A program made the translations under genes and the position numbers. Below, in pieces: positions 9,668 to 17,658 of a stretch of DNA of 64,000 nt (positions are counted from its first letter, which is position 1; each line of letters opens with the position of its first letter). The stretch is taken from NCBI GenBank assembly GCA_963739235.1, contig CAVTZY010000027.1, positions 1 to 64,000 on the forward strand. The letters run 5' to 3'. The stretch is from JAFNAG01 sp963739235 (GTDB lineage: Bacteria > Acidobacteriota > UBA6911). A model generated the notes under the pieces. It was given only the letters and a program-made list of their open reading frames with translations. It was not told the DNA's origin and did no database searches.

Positions 9668-10423
9668 TCAGCGGGACCCGGCGAAAATCGGGATGGAAAC
9701 GAACTTGCCCTCTGGAAACATGAAGTTTACAGCACTCACCACGAATGGATTGTCCGCAGTCAGAACCAGGGACCCTTGAAAACTTTCCGGTACCGGAAAG
9801 ATCACTGTGAGGGCCGAATGCTCGGTGGCCATTTGCCAGAGGAATTTGCTGATCCGCTCCAGCGGGCCGATCTTCACGTCGAACGAGTCGGGAACTCCCA
9901 ATTGCGCCGGCTCCCCCGAGGCATCCAGCATGGAAATCCTCACGTTGACGGGCGTCGATGCCGACGGGTTGATGAGCGCCAGGGCAGTCTGCCGATATGG
10001 GTTGAATGTGATGGGGAGCCGGAATTCAACCGCCGGTGTCATCGCCGCGACCTGCATGCTCGAAATCTTCTCCGTGGATGGCCAGTTGCAGATCAAGAGG
10101 CAGGGCGGAGGCGGGGCAGCCACCAGCGTCACTTCTTCGCTGGCAAGCAGCGAGGACGGCCCCTCCCAGGTGAGGCGAGCCCAGCCGTTGTGAAACGGCA
10201 GATCCGCGGAAGTGAACCGCAAAAACAGTTCGCCCGGGTTCAGCGTCGCCGTCAGGCTGGACGGTGGCGGCGCCAGCGGCGAACAGAAAACCCCGCCTGG
10301 AGTTCCCGCATTGCTGTAAACCTGAAGGGTCGCGCTGACACTCTGCGTCGTGGTGTTCAGAATCGTAAAAATCGTCTGATAATGGAGTTTTTCTGCAGTG
10401 GCGCCATTGACGATGAGAGGCAA
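9668..10423 (-). CDS. C-terminal part of a secreted protein, split from its N-terminus by a frameshift
   Basis: About 251 residues with two related units. Each has a beta-rich 'TILN/ALIN' segment (TIFTILNTTTQSVSATLQVYS; ALINPSASTPVNVRISMLD) followed by a 'GW/GS' segment (GWARLTWEGPSSLLASEEV; GSLVLTADNPFVVSAVNF). This layout recurs at the C-termini of secreted acidobacterial proteins of unknown function. The first codon of the frame is TTG, and sense reading continues upstream of it (GPSTTFNEVI), so this is not an independent start. It is the continuation of the gene at 10431-10823 after a single-base slip near 10450-10456. No catalytic motif is visible; an extracellular adhesion or matrix role is only a guess. 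Confidence 0.55.
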   Translation of the reverse strand: MPLIVNGATAEKLHYQTIFTILNTTTQSVSATLQVYSNAGTPGGVFCSPLAPPPSSLTATLNPGELFLRFTSADLPFHNGWARLTWEGPSSLLASEEVTLVAAPPPPCLLICNWPSTEKISSMQVAAMTPAVEFRLPITFNPYRQTALALINPSASTPVNVRISMLDASGEPAQLGVPDSFDVKIGPLERISKFLWQMATEHSALTVIFPVPESFQGSLVLTADNPFVVSAVNFMFPEGKFVSIPIFAGSR

Positions 10424-10430
10424 TATGACT

Positions 10431-10823
10431 TCATTGAATGTGGTAGACGGCCCAACCGAAAAGGACGTTCCGGGTTATTTCCACAGTCGCCGGAGCGCTC
10501 GATCCCGAATAGTCGACAATGAGGCTATAGCCGCCGGGGGCCAGTTCCCCTATCAGGCCCATCAAAGTCCAGGGTGTGATGACCTGGAGACAGGCACTGC
10601 CGGGGTTTGAGGTCCGGATGCGCACCTCTCCCGTAGAAATGGCAATCTTCGGCGACTGCGGAACGCAGCTGTCCCGCCAGCTGCCGCTCAGCCGGTAAAC
10701 GATGTTGTCATTCGCAACCGGATTCAGAGGGCTGATCTCGATTCGTGGGTTTAGGTCCTGCGCTGATGACGCGACTCCCGGCGCACCGATGAGCAGCAGA
10801 AGCAGCACGGAAACGCGGCCCAT
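10431..10823 (-). CDS. N-terminal part of secreted protein with signal peptide (frameshifted)
   Basis: Starting at the ATG at 10823, the product begins MGRVSVLLLLLIGAPGVASSAQ, a clear signal peptide with a cleavage site after ASSA. A beta-rich domain of about 100 residues with two cysteines (SCVPQ, SACLQ) that may form a disulfide follows. The frame ends at 10431 with YHIQ, but the homologous continuation lies in the adjacent frame (9668-10423), so the two are one broken gene. A longer upstream reading to 10934 exists but would bury the signal peptide. No family was recognised. Confidence 0.6.
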   Translation of the reverse strand: MGRVSVLLLLLIGAPGVASSAQDLNPRIEISPLNPVANDNIVYRLSGSWRDSCVPQSPKIAISTGEVRIRTSNPGSACLQVITPWTLMGLIGELAPGGYSLIVDYSGSSAPATVEITRNVLFGWAVYHIQ

Positions 10824-11326
10824 TTTAATGGAAAGCACTTGCTCTTCAGCGTTGTGCCTCGGTAGAACATGCCTGGACATTTGTAGCCTCCATACCAAGG
10901 GGAGCGACTCCCGCTGCCGCTGCCCGGAGCTCAAGCCCGATCACGAACGGGATTTTACGCCAGTTCCAGGTCGCCTGATATGGCATTTTCCCACAGTTCC
11001 GCCGACAGCAGCGGGTTTGGTCTCTCATGCCAAAAAAAGGCCCTCCTCGTCCATATCGCCCTCCAGCATTGCGCGGGCAATCGGCGGCGTTCACTTGGGC
11101 AAATTGTTCAATCCAGGACTTCTCGGGAGTGCGGCCCCATTAACAGCCAAATGCACTTTACCAGCATAAGAAATTTGATATCATTCATGTTGCGACTTTG
11201 CCCGTGACTTTGCCCGCGAGCACCCAAAATAACCCAATTAAACCCTACAAAACCCAAAGTAGCCGTGGCGGTAATGGTTTGACAAATCAATCATTTACAG
11301 CATTTAGCGGAATGACGGATCAGACG
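10824..11326. other. Intergenic region, no supported gene
   Basis: Roughly 500 bp between the secreted-protein start and the tRNA-like repeat. Only short overlapping frames without family signals are present. Confidence 0.35.
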
Positions 11327-11370
11327 GAAAATCCGTGTGTCGACGGTTCAATTCCGCCCCCCGGCACCAT
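11327..11370 (+). repeat. tRNA 3'-half copy, candidate attachment site (left)
   Basis: This 44-bp stretch reads like a tRNA from the anticodon loop to CCA: GAAAATCCGTG, a T-arm with GGTTCAATTCC, then CCCCGGCACCA. The GAAAA segment resembles the tRNA-Phe loop. No 5' half precedes it, so it is not a working tRNA. A copy with two mismatches lies in the same orientation at 16743-16786. The stop codon of the integrase remnant begins at 11373, right beside the CCA end, the usual layout for elements that integrate into tRNA genes. Confidence 0.65.
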
Positions 11371-11745
11371 TTATTTGCAACTAGTTACAGCAATCTGGAT
11401 CCCGACCGAGTTAGATTCTGTGTGAGACTCCATGTGAGAATTCCCGCTAGCACGTTCGAAAACTGTCATTGCGCCCCGCTCCGCCTGGCCGATACTGTGA
11501 AGGTAGATCTCTGTTTTCTTACGGTTCTCGTGGCCAAGACTCCGCTGGATAGCCCCGATCGGGACATTGTTGTTGTCCATAATCGAGGCGCCAGAGTGTC
11601 TTAGCGCGTGGAACCGGAAGTATCTGATTCCAACCTTTCTGCACAACGTCTTCATGAACTTCTTTCGGTCGCCAAAAGGACCTTCGCACCACATTCCGGC
11701 TCTCCTTTGCCACAATCCCGTCCGCATTGAAAACGTTGACGTTTT
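11371..11745 (-). pseudogene. Tyrosine recombinase (phage-type integrase), C-terminal remnant with frameshift
   Basis: The catalytic half of a tyrosine integrase. YFRFHALRHSGAS contains the conserved HxLRH, SLGHENRKKTEIY carries the GH and the presumed nucleophilic tyrosine, and the reading frame ends beside the tRNA-like repeat. Upstream, a different frame reads VNVFNADGIVAKESRNVV, the usual segment before the catalytic box, so there is a frameshift near 11660-11680. The N-terminal SAM-like and arm-binding domains are absent. The enzyme would have inserted a mobile element into the tRNA 3' end. It is certainly inactive as read. Confidence 0.7.
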
Positions 11746-11772
11746 TGTCTCAAGCCGGCAGGCTTGGCATCC

Positions 11773-12677
11773 ATGATGGAAACCCTCTTTTGTCTGATGG
11801 CCTATATCAGGTCCGTGTTCAGAGATCGACGCGAATTGGCCCTCGAAAACGTAGCACTGCAACACTATGCCGAGCCCCGAACTATCCTGAGTAGCGCGGG
11901 CCCGATCCGTCACAGCGCCCGAGTTTGTGGTGTCGCCACAATGTTTGTTTCCCACTCAACTCGGCATAGTTTTCTGCGTAAACCACTAACCTCCTTGTGC
12001 GTTTTCGCTCGAATTGTGCCATCGCATGGCATCGGCCTCAGTTCCGCAGTCCGCAGTTCCAGTGCCGTGGCTATTGGGGCCGCCAGCTCCTTTGCTGCGA
12101 TCGACTGCTGTCTTGATGCCCAGGACTCTTGAGAGACCGCGAGCAGAAGGCCTCAAAAACTATGCCAACTGTTTGATTGTGCAAACCCACGATTGACGCG
12201 GGCCACGAAGATTTTCTCGGCATAGTTCGGGACTCTGCATAGTGGCGACTATGCCGAGCTCGGCATAGGCAACAACAGCTTGCCATTCTGGCTCGCACTT
12301 ACCCCCACCGGCGGCTGCGAAAATGGGATCGGCTGTTCTGGGTCCGGCTCTCCCGAATGTGGAAAGGCTGGCGGGAATCGCTGATCGTGGTTAAGCCGGA
12401 TACGGTCGTTCGATGGCATCGGAGAGGGTTTGCCCTGTATTGGACGCGGCTGTCGAGAAAAAACCACATCGGTCGTCCAGGGACCGGGAAGAAGATCAAG
12501 GATTTGATCCGGAAGATTGCGTCGGCGAATCCCCTTTGGGGAAGTCCTCAGGTACACGGGGAACTGCTAAAGCTTGGCATGCACATCTCCGAGCGGACTG
12601 TCGCCCGGCTAATGCCAAAGAGGAAGAAGCCGCCATCACAGACGTGGCGCGTGTTCCTGGATAATCACCTCTCGTAG
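11773..12677 (+). pseudogene. rve-family transposase N-terminal part, interrupted by a 405-bp insertion
   Basis: The 5' piece encodes MMETLFCLMAYIRSVFRDRRELALENVALQ. The 3' piece resumes after 12268 with QLAILARTYPHRRLRKWDRLFW, then VVKPDTVVRWHRRGF and a second domain ending FLDNHLS at 12677. Removing 11864-12268 plus one copy of the 5-bp repeat restores a single frame through CTG CAA CAA CAG. The repaired protein would be about 165 residues, lacking the whole catalytic rve domain, so the gene was also truncated at its 3' end, where a REP-transposase fragment begins. It belongs to the same superfamily as the transposases at 8184 and 27029. Confidence 0.75.
11864..12268. mobile_element. 405-bp MITE-like non-autonomous element with 5-bp target duplication
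   Basis: GCAAC occurs at 11859-11863 and again at 12269-12273. Excision of the DNA between them with one copy repairs the host transposase frame. The ends are inverted: ACTATGCCGAG on the left, CTCGGCATAG on the right. A longer imperfect inverted repeat (CACTATGCMGAGYCCCGAAC-type) links 11863-11885 to 12222-12244. CTCGGCATAG or its complement occurs at 11865, 11960, 12216 and twice in the palindrome at 12249-12268. No open frame of note lies inside, so mobilisation would need a transposase supplied in trans. Confidence 0.65.
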
Positions 12678-12690
12678 TCTTTTCCTTGCC

Positions 12691-12890
12691 ATGGCAATCG
12701 TTAGATCCCCAGGATACGTCTACCACATGACACACTGCTGCCACAACCGCGAGTTCCTTTTGAGCTACAGACTCGACAGAATTGAATACTGCGCTCGCTT
12801 GAGGGCTCCTGTCCGCAAACACTTGGTAGCTCTCTTTGAGTCTTGTGTCACCTGCAACCACTTCCACTTCCTTGCGATGTGCGGCCGTCT
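12691..12890 (+). pseudogene. REP-associated tyrosine transposase (Y1/HUH) N-terminal fragment
   Basis: The product starts MAIVRSPGYVYHMTHCCHNREFLL and reaches CVTCNHFHFLA, which matches the N-terminal half of REP-associated (TnpA-REP/IS200-like) transposases, including the histidine-hydrophobe-histidine (HFH) metal-binding motif. The region with the catalytic tyrosine is missing. The frame runs into the antisense of phnW from about 12890, so the gene was cut at that junction. Full-length relatives are about 150-250 residues. The remnant shows that this locus is a composite of at least three mobile-element scars directly upstream of the phosphonate genes. Confidence 0.65.
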
Positions 12891-13984
12891 GCGCCTCTTA
12901 AAACGTCGCGGATGGCATTCACCAGGTTCGACACATCCGCGGGATAAATCCGCCCGATCGTGCCGATGCGGAAGCAGTCCGCGTTGCTGACCTTTCCCGG
13001 ATAGATCACAAAGCCTCGGCCGGCCAGGGATTGATAGAATTTTTCAAATTCGAAGTCTTTGTCCGGGTATAAATAGCTCGTTATGATATCGCTTTGATAT
13101 TCCGGCCGGAGATACTCACGGAAGCCGAGTTCATTCATTCCCGCACGCAAGACCTGCCGATTTGCGGCATAACGGTGCGCTCGCCCAACCACTCCGCCTT
13201 CCTCTTCCAATTCACGGACCGCTTGATGGCACGCCAGGATGGCGTGGGTCGGGGGGGTGAACCGAAATTGGCCGCCGGATTCCAGCCCCTGCCACTGTGC
13301 GAGCAGGTCGAAACTCAGACACCTAGCGCAACCCTGCTTTTCGAGCAGTCTGGCACGGCGCGCGAGAACGAAGGCGAACCCGGGAACGCCCTCGAGGCAC
13401 TTGTTGGCCGAGGAGATCATGTAGTCGATATGGAACTCGGCCAGGTTGAACGGTATCCCCCCGAAACTGCTCATCGCATCGACGATATACTCGCGGCCGG
13501 CGCCGGACACAACTTCCCCGATCTCGCGCACGGGGTTCAGCATCCCGGTCGACGTTTCGCAGTGGACGACGGCGACATGAGTCACCTCGGGATGTGCTTC
13601 GAGCAACGCTGATATGCGGGCCGGGTCGGGAGGCGAGTCTTCCGGACACTCGGCGGTCGTGACGCTGATCTTCATCACCGCGCAGATCTTCGCCATCCGC
13701 TTGCCGTATGCGCCGTTGTCCACGACGAGCACGTGCCCGCCGGGCGGCACTACCGAAGAGAAAACCGATTCGACAGCCATGGTGCCGCTCCCCTGCATCG
13801 GCACGGCTTCATAGCCCGCGTCGGCGACACCGCCGATTTCCAGCAGCTTGCGGCGGAGCGTGCGGACGACTTCGATGAACTCCGAATCGCGCGAACCGAG
13901 GTCGCGCAGCATGGCTTCTTTGGTGGTTTGACTGGTCGTGAGTGGTCCTGGTGTGAACAGCAGTGGCGTCTTTTTTGTAATCAT
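12848..13984 (-). CDS. phnW: 2-aminoethylphosphonate:pyruvate aminotransferase
   Basis: A 378-residue class V aminotransferase-fold enzyme. It converts 2-aminoethylphosphonate and pyruvate to phosphonoacetaldehyde and alanine with pyridoxal phosphate. Family marks are TPGPLTTS near residue 11, QGSGTMAVE (64-72), HCETSTG (141-147), VDAMSSFGG (168-176, Asp169 stacking on the cofactor) and the Schiff-base lysine in SSANKCLEGVPGF (Lys195). The ATG at 13984 gives the usual start; an upstream ATG at 13999 would add five residues overlapping the promoter. It is divergent from the permease and phnX, which complete the pathway. Its last 40 bp overlap the REP-transposase fragment antisense. Confidence 0.93.
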   Translation of the reverse strand: MITKKTPLLFTPGPLTTSQTTKEAMLRDLGSRDSEFIEVVRTLRRKLLEIGGVADAGYEAVPMQGSGTMAVESVFSSVVPPGGHVLVVDNGAYGKRMAKICAVMKISVTTAECPEDSPPDPARISALLEAHPEVTHVAVVHCETSTGMLNPVREIGEVVSGAGREYIVDAMSSFGGIPFNLAEFHIDYMISSANKCLEGVPGFAFVLARRARLLEKQGCARCLSFDLLAQWQGLESGGQFRFTPPTHAILACHQAVRELEEEGGVVGRAHRYAANRQVLRAGMNELGFREYLRPEYQSDIITSYLYPDKDFEFEKFYQSLAGRGFVIYPGKVSNADCFRIGTIGRIYPADVSNLVNAIRDVLRGADGRTSQGSGSGCR

Positions 13985-13990
13985 GCCCCT

Positions 13991-13996
13991 ATTATA
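13991..13996 (-). promoter_or_regulatory. -10 box of phnW promoter, possibly leaderless
   Basis: On the minus strand a perfect TATAAT ends six bases before the phnW ATG (13984), which would put the transcript start at or next to the start codon. No good -35 hexamer lies 17 bp upstream (GGATAG). The intergenic gap to the divergent permease is about 130 bp. Confidence 0.45.
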
Positions 13997-14112
13997 CATT
14001 CCACGCAGAGATTCTATCCTTGCTACAGCTTTTTCCGCGATCCTCCGCGCCTCGGCGGCGAGCTTTTATGGCATAATGCCGCATCGCGCTCGCGCTTTGG
14101 AAGGGGTCCCAC

Positions 14113-15534
14113 ATGGGAACGAACGTTAATTCAACTCCGAATCACGCCCCAAACCACCTCGTTCCAGGGTTACAGCTCTTCGACGCCACCACCATCATCG
14201 CTGGAAGCATGATCGGCTCAGGAATTTTCATTGTCTCGGCCAACATGGCTCGGGAGCTGCAGTCGCCAGGCTTGCTTTTGCTCGCGTGGGGTATTACGGC
14301 ATTGATGACCGTCATGGCCGCTTTAAGCTACGGCGAGCTGGCCGCTGCCATGCCGCGCGCGGGCGGCCAGTATGTTTTTCTCAGGGAAGCTTATGGGCCG
14401 CTTTACGGATTTCTTTACGGCTGGACTCTATTTCTGGTGATCCAAACCGGCACGATTGCTGCGGTCGCGGTGGGATTTGCCAAATTCTTGGGAATCTTCG
14501 TCCCGTGGGTATCTGCATCCAGAATTCTCGTGCCTCTCCCGATCGGTTCGGGCATGTCCTCACAGCAGTTCGTGGCAATCCTGCTGATCGCATTTCTCAC
14601 CTGGGTGAATTGCCGAGGCCTGCGCCAGGGCGCAATCGTCCAGAATATTTTCACGACCGCAAAAGTCGGAGGATTGCTCATTCTGATTGTGGTGGGATTC
14701 ATCGTTCGGGCTAGGCCGGAGGTGGTTCAGGCCAACTTCACGAGTATGTTTCCGGCCAGATTCGATCTGGGTGTTCTGGCCGTGCTCGGCGCCGCGCTGG
14801 TCGGGTCTTTGTTCGCTGCCGACGCCTGGAATAATGTGACGTTCACGGGCAGCGAGGTTGTCAACCCAAAGCGGAACCTCCCTCTTTCACTTTTCCTCGG
14901 CACCTTGATCACGTGCCTGATCTATTTTTCCGCCAACGTCGTGTACCTCAGGGTCTTGCCGCTCGCGGGGGTTGCAGCGGCACCCGAGGACCGGGTTGGG
15001 ACCGCGGTGGCTCAAAGCCTGATGGGGCCGTGGGGGTTGATCTTTATCAACATCGCAATTCTCTTCTCCACCTTCGGGTGCGTAAATGGGATGGTGTTGG
15101 CTGGGGCACGCGTTTATTACGCCATGGCCAGGGATGGCCTTTTTTTCAGAAAGGCCGCCGAAGTCTCGCCGCGCACCCACACGCCGGTGTTTTCGCTCGT
15201 GATCCAGGGCATATGGATTTCGGTCTTGGTTCTCAGCGGCTCTTATAACGACCTGCTTGATTATGTCGTTTTCGCCGCACTGCTGTTTTACGTGCTCACG
15301 ATGAGCGGTCTTTTTGTACTCAGGAAAAAGCGGCCGGATCTGGAGCGTCCCTACAGAGCTTTCGGCTATCCGGTTGTTCCCGCCGCCTACATGGTGGTGG
15401 CGGCCTTGATCGCCCTGGATTTGCTTTGGATGAAGCCGACATACAGCTGGCTCGGCCTGATCATCGTCCTCAGCGGCGTGCCGGTGTTCTACTTCTGGCA
15501 TTCAAGGGCAAAAACTGTTCAACCCGGCGTTTGA
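14113..15534 (+). CDS. APC-superfamily amino acid permease in a phosphonate cassette
   Basis: A 473-residue permease with about 12 transmembrane segments. The first helix carries the APC substrate-binding signature TTIIAGSMIGSGIFIVSA (27-44), and a second consensus piece, YGELAAAMPRAGGQYVFLREAYG, follows near 77-99. It groups by eye with the APA/LAT amino acid exchangers. AAGGGG precedes the ATG. It lies between phnW (divergent) and phnX (48 bp downstream, same strand), so its substrate may be 2-aminoethylphosphonate or another aminophosphonate, an amino-acid analogue. Known 2-AEP importers are mostly ABC or PhnSTUV-type systems, so this is an inference from context only. Confidence 0.85.
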   Translation: MGTNVNSTPNHAPNHLVPGLQLFDATTIIAGSMIGSGIFIVSANMARELQSPGLLLLAWGITALMTVMAALSYGELAAAMPRAGGQYVFLREAYGPLYGFLYGWTLFLVIQTGTIAAVAVGFAKFLGIFVPWVSASRILVPLPIGSGMSSQQFVAILLIAFLTWVNCRGLRQGAIVQNIFTTAKVGGLLILIVVGFIVRARPEVVQANFTSMFPARFDLGVLAVLGAALVGSLFAADAWNNVTFTGSEVVNPKRNLPLSLFLGTLITCLIYFSANVVYLRVLPLAGVAAAPEDRVGTAVAQSLMGPWGLIFINIAILFSTFGCVNGMVLAGARVYYAMARDGLFFRKAAEVSPRTHTPVFSLVIQGIWISVLVLSGSYNDLLDYVVFAALLFYVLTMSGLFVLRKKRPDLERPYRAFGYPVVPAAYMVVAALIALDLLWMKPTYSWLGLIIVLSGVPVFYFWHSRAKTVQPGV

Positions 15535-15581
15535 TCTGCCGGTGCGCTGTGATAGTTGGAAATATTCGGAGGCTGGACTAC

Positions 15582-16415
15582 ATGGAATTCGTGTATCGCA
15601 GAACCTATCGCGGTCCCGTGAAGATGGTGATTTTCGATTGGGCAGGCACGACCGTGGATTACGGATGTTATGCGCCGGCGGTGGTGTTCATCGAAGTGTT
15701 CAAGCGGCACGGCGTCGAGATTACTATGGAGCAGGCGCGCGCGCCGATGGGATTGCAAAAGGCCGAGCACATCAAGGCGATCTCATGTATTGACGAAGTT
15801 GCGGAGAAGTGGCGCAAGGTTCACGGCACGCCGTGCTCTGAATCGGACGTGACGGAAATGTTCGAGAAGCATTTTGCGCCGCTGCAGATCCAGTGCATCG
15901 GCGATTACGCCGGGATCATCCCCGGCACGGTGGAGACGGTCAACGAGCTCAAGAAGCGGGGCATCAAGATCGGCTCGACGAGCGGCTATTTTACCGAAGC
16001 CATGGAAATCAACTTCGAGCGGGCCAGGCAGCAGGGCTACGTGCCGGACACAAATTCCTGGGCGACGCGGGTTCCCTACGGACGCCCCGAGCCCTGGATG
16101 GTTTTCGACAACATGGCGCAAGCCCGCGTCTACCCGCCCGAGGCGGTAGTCAAGGTCGGCGACACGAAGCCGGACATCTCCGAAGGACTGAATGCCGGGA
16201 CCTGGACGGTCGGCCTCTCCAAGACCGGCAACGAGGTCGGCTTAAACGAGAGGGAACTCGCGGCGCTGCCCGAGGCCGTCGTCCGGCAGAAAGTTGCCAG
16301 GGCAACCGAATCCCTCGCCAAAATGGGCGCACACTACGTCGTGGAAACCATCGGCGCCGTCGTACCGATCATCGAAGAAATCGAGCAGCGCCTGAAGTGG
16401 GGCGACCACCCGTAA
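15582..16415 (+). CDS. phnX: Phosphonoacetaldehyde hydrolase (phosphonatase)
   Basis: A 277-residue HAD-superfamily enzyme that cleaves the carbon-phosphorus bond of phosphonoacetaldehyde to acetaldehyde and phosphate. The nucleophile loop is MVIFDWAGTTVDYGC (Asp19). The cap-domain lysine that forms the Schiff base is Lys60 in APMGLQKAEHIKA. HAD motif II (STSGYF, about 130-135) and the acidic motif VKVGDTKPDISEG near 188-200 are present. The ATG at 15582 follows CGGAGG with good spacing; a longer frame starting at 15426 overlaps the permease and is not used. It acts after PhnW. No nearby phosphonate regulator was found. Confidence 0.94.
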   Translation: MEFVYRRTYRGPVKMVIFDWAGTTVDYGCYAPAVVFIEVFKRHGVEITMEQARAPMGLQKAEHIKAISCIDEVAEKWRKVHGTPCSESDVTEMFEKHFAPLQIQCIGDYAGIIPGTVETVNELKKRGIKIGSTSGYFTEAMEINFERARQQGYVPDTNSWATRVPYGRPEPWMVFDNMAQARVYPPEAVVKVGDTKPDISEGLNAGTWTVGLSKTGNEVGLNERELAALPEAVVRQKVARATESLAKMGAHYVVETIGAVVPIIEEIEQRLKWGDHP

Positions 16416-16454
16416 CCCTTTAGGCAGGATCCTGGCGCAGCATAACCGCAACCA

Positions 16455-16477
16455 GCGGCGGCGTTTCCTGCCGCCGC
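16455..16477 (+). terminator. GC-rich hairpin 40 bp after phnX, without T tract
   Basis: GCGGCGGC, a 7-nt loop and GCCGCCGC form a perfect 8-bp stem. There is no run of T after it, so it is an atypical terminator or a REP-like hairpin that protects the transcript end. Confidence 0.35.
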
Positions 16478-16742
16478 GGAACCGGATCGTCAGACCGCCA
16501 CAGTCAAGACAGTGCTAAACCAATCGCCGTGCGGCCTCCCATCGACAGCAGGAAAACGCTCTCAATGAAAAGGAATCCTCTGGCGGGAGATGATGTGAAG
16601 GGGGACAGTTGGCTGTGCCCGAAACTGTGTCCGCGACAACTCACTCGTTACCGAGCGCAACCAACTCAGTCCTGCTTCTCGCCCGCGAGGGACGCGGCTT
16701 GTGCTTATTTTTCAATGGCTTGCGGAGCCCTATTGCAGGTCT
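16478..16742. other. Spacer inside the island, no supported gene
   Basis: Contains only short frames without family resemblance. It lies between the phnX hairpin and the right tRNA-like repeat. Confidence 0.3.
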
Positions 16743-16786
16743 GAAAATCCGTGTGTCGACGGTTCAATTCTGCCCCCCGGCATCAC
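16743..16786 (+). repeat. tRNA 3'-half copy, candidate attachment site (right)
   Basis: A direct repeat of 11327-11370 with two substitutions (C to T in the T-arm and in the CCA region). The preceding bases TCTGAAAATCC look like a tRNA-Phe anticodon loop. Together the repeats bound 5.4 kb containing the integrase remnant and the phn genes, so this would be the attR/attL partner. The CCA is mutated to TCA, and no 5' tRNA half is visible. Confidence 0.6.
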
Positions 16787-16983
16787 ACAAACCAACAACT
16801 TCCAGCCATTTTGTTTTCTGAAATCCAGCCACTTTGCCTAAGACTCCGCCGCTGAGCCTCGAGCACGCGCGACCCGTGGTTAAAACTTGCTGTCGGATGT
16901 GAGCCCTTCCTCCGGCAGTTTTCTCATTATCTATTGAAGCTCGGCCGCACGCCGTTCTTTCGTAGATGCGACAAGGAGAGAAG

Positions 16984-17658
16984 ATGAACAAGCACACCAG
17001 ATTCCTCTTAATCTGCCTGGCTGCTTGCGGGATGGTCGCTCCATTGTGGGCCCAGGACTCCCCGGTGAAGGATTGGCCATACCGGGTGGAAGTTTTCGGA
17101 TCCTTTGGCAACGGGAAGTTGTATAACGGGGACCACGTCTGGGGAAGCGGCCTCGATTACGGAGGTGGCATCGGTGTCCGGCCTTTTTCTGGATGGCTGA
17201 AGCGAATCGGCTTCGAGTTCGAGGGGGCGCATCTCAACAAAAGCAGGACAAGCACCAGCACGGACGTTATTCAAATTCAGACCTTCAATACCGCCATTTT
17301 TCAGAACCTGGATTCACGCCTGCTACAAGGGATCGTACTTTACCACTTCCGCAGCGGGACCAAGGTGCAGCCATTCGCGTCCGTCGGAATTGGGAACGTC
17401 AAGGCCTACTACAGCAATAAGTGTGAGAACTGCGTCTTTGATGTCGAACCCGGTACCGGAAAGCTAATCCCAAGGCAATCGGAATGGCGGGCGTACAATG
17501 AAAGCAAAATCGGCATCACAATCGGCGGAGGGCTGAAGATAGCCATACATCGGCACCTATTAATCAGGTCGCAGGTGCAGGTCGTGGATATGACTGCCGG
17601 CAGCGGGATTAACCTGAGCTGGCTCAGGCTTCAGATCGGCCTGGGAGTGCATTTCTAG
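16984..17658 (+). CDS. Outer-membrane beta-barrel protein (opacity-like)
   Basis: A 224-residue protein whose signal peptide (MNKHTRFLLICLAACGMVAPLWAQ) is followed by alternating beta strands such as YRVEVFGSFGNGKLY, DYGGGIGVRP and KIGITIGGGLKI, ending with a C-terminal aromatic (GLGVHF), a hallmark for Bam-assisted insertion. This size fits an eight-stranded barrel. Two cysteines (CENC, near 142-145) could form an extracellular loop disulfide. AAGGAGAG lies just before the ATG at 16984; a longer reading from 16966 lacks that support. Role unknown. Confidence 0.75.
   Translation: MNKHTRFLLICLAACGMVAPLWAQDSPVKDWPYRVEVFGSFGNGKLYNGDHVWGSGLDYGGGIGVRPFSGWLKRIGFEFEGAHLNKSRTSTSTDVIQIQTFNTAIFQNLDSRLLQGIVLYHFRSGTKVQPFASVGIGNVKAYYSNKCENCVFDVEPGTGKLIPRQSEWRAYNESKIGITIGGGLKIAIHRHLLIRSQVQVVDMTAGSGINLSWLRLQIGLGVHF

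Noticed and set aside
11327..11370. Complete tRNA gene
   Set aside because: Only the 3' half is present; no acceptor 5' strand or D-arm precedes either copy, and the second copy has a mutated CCA.
13094..13612. 172-codon plus-strand frame inside phnW
   Set aside because: Antisense shadow of a well-supported aminotransferase.
15426..15581. Upstream start for phnX
   Set aside because: The 52 extra codons overlap the permease in another frame and have no ribosome-binding site, while the ATG at 15582 follows CGGAGG and matches the family's normal length.
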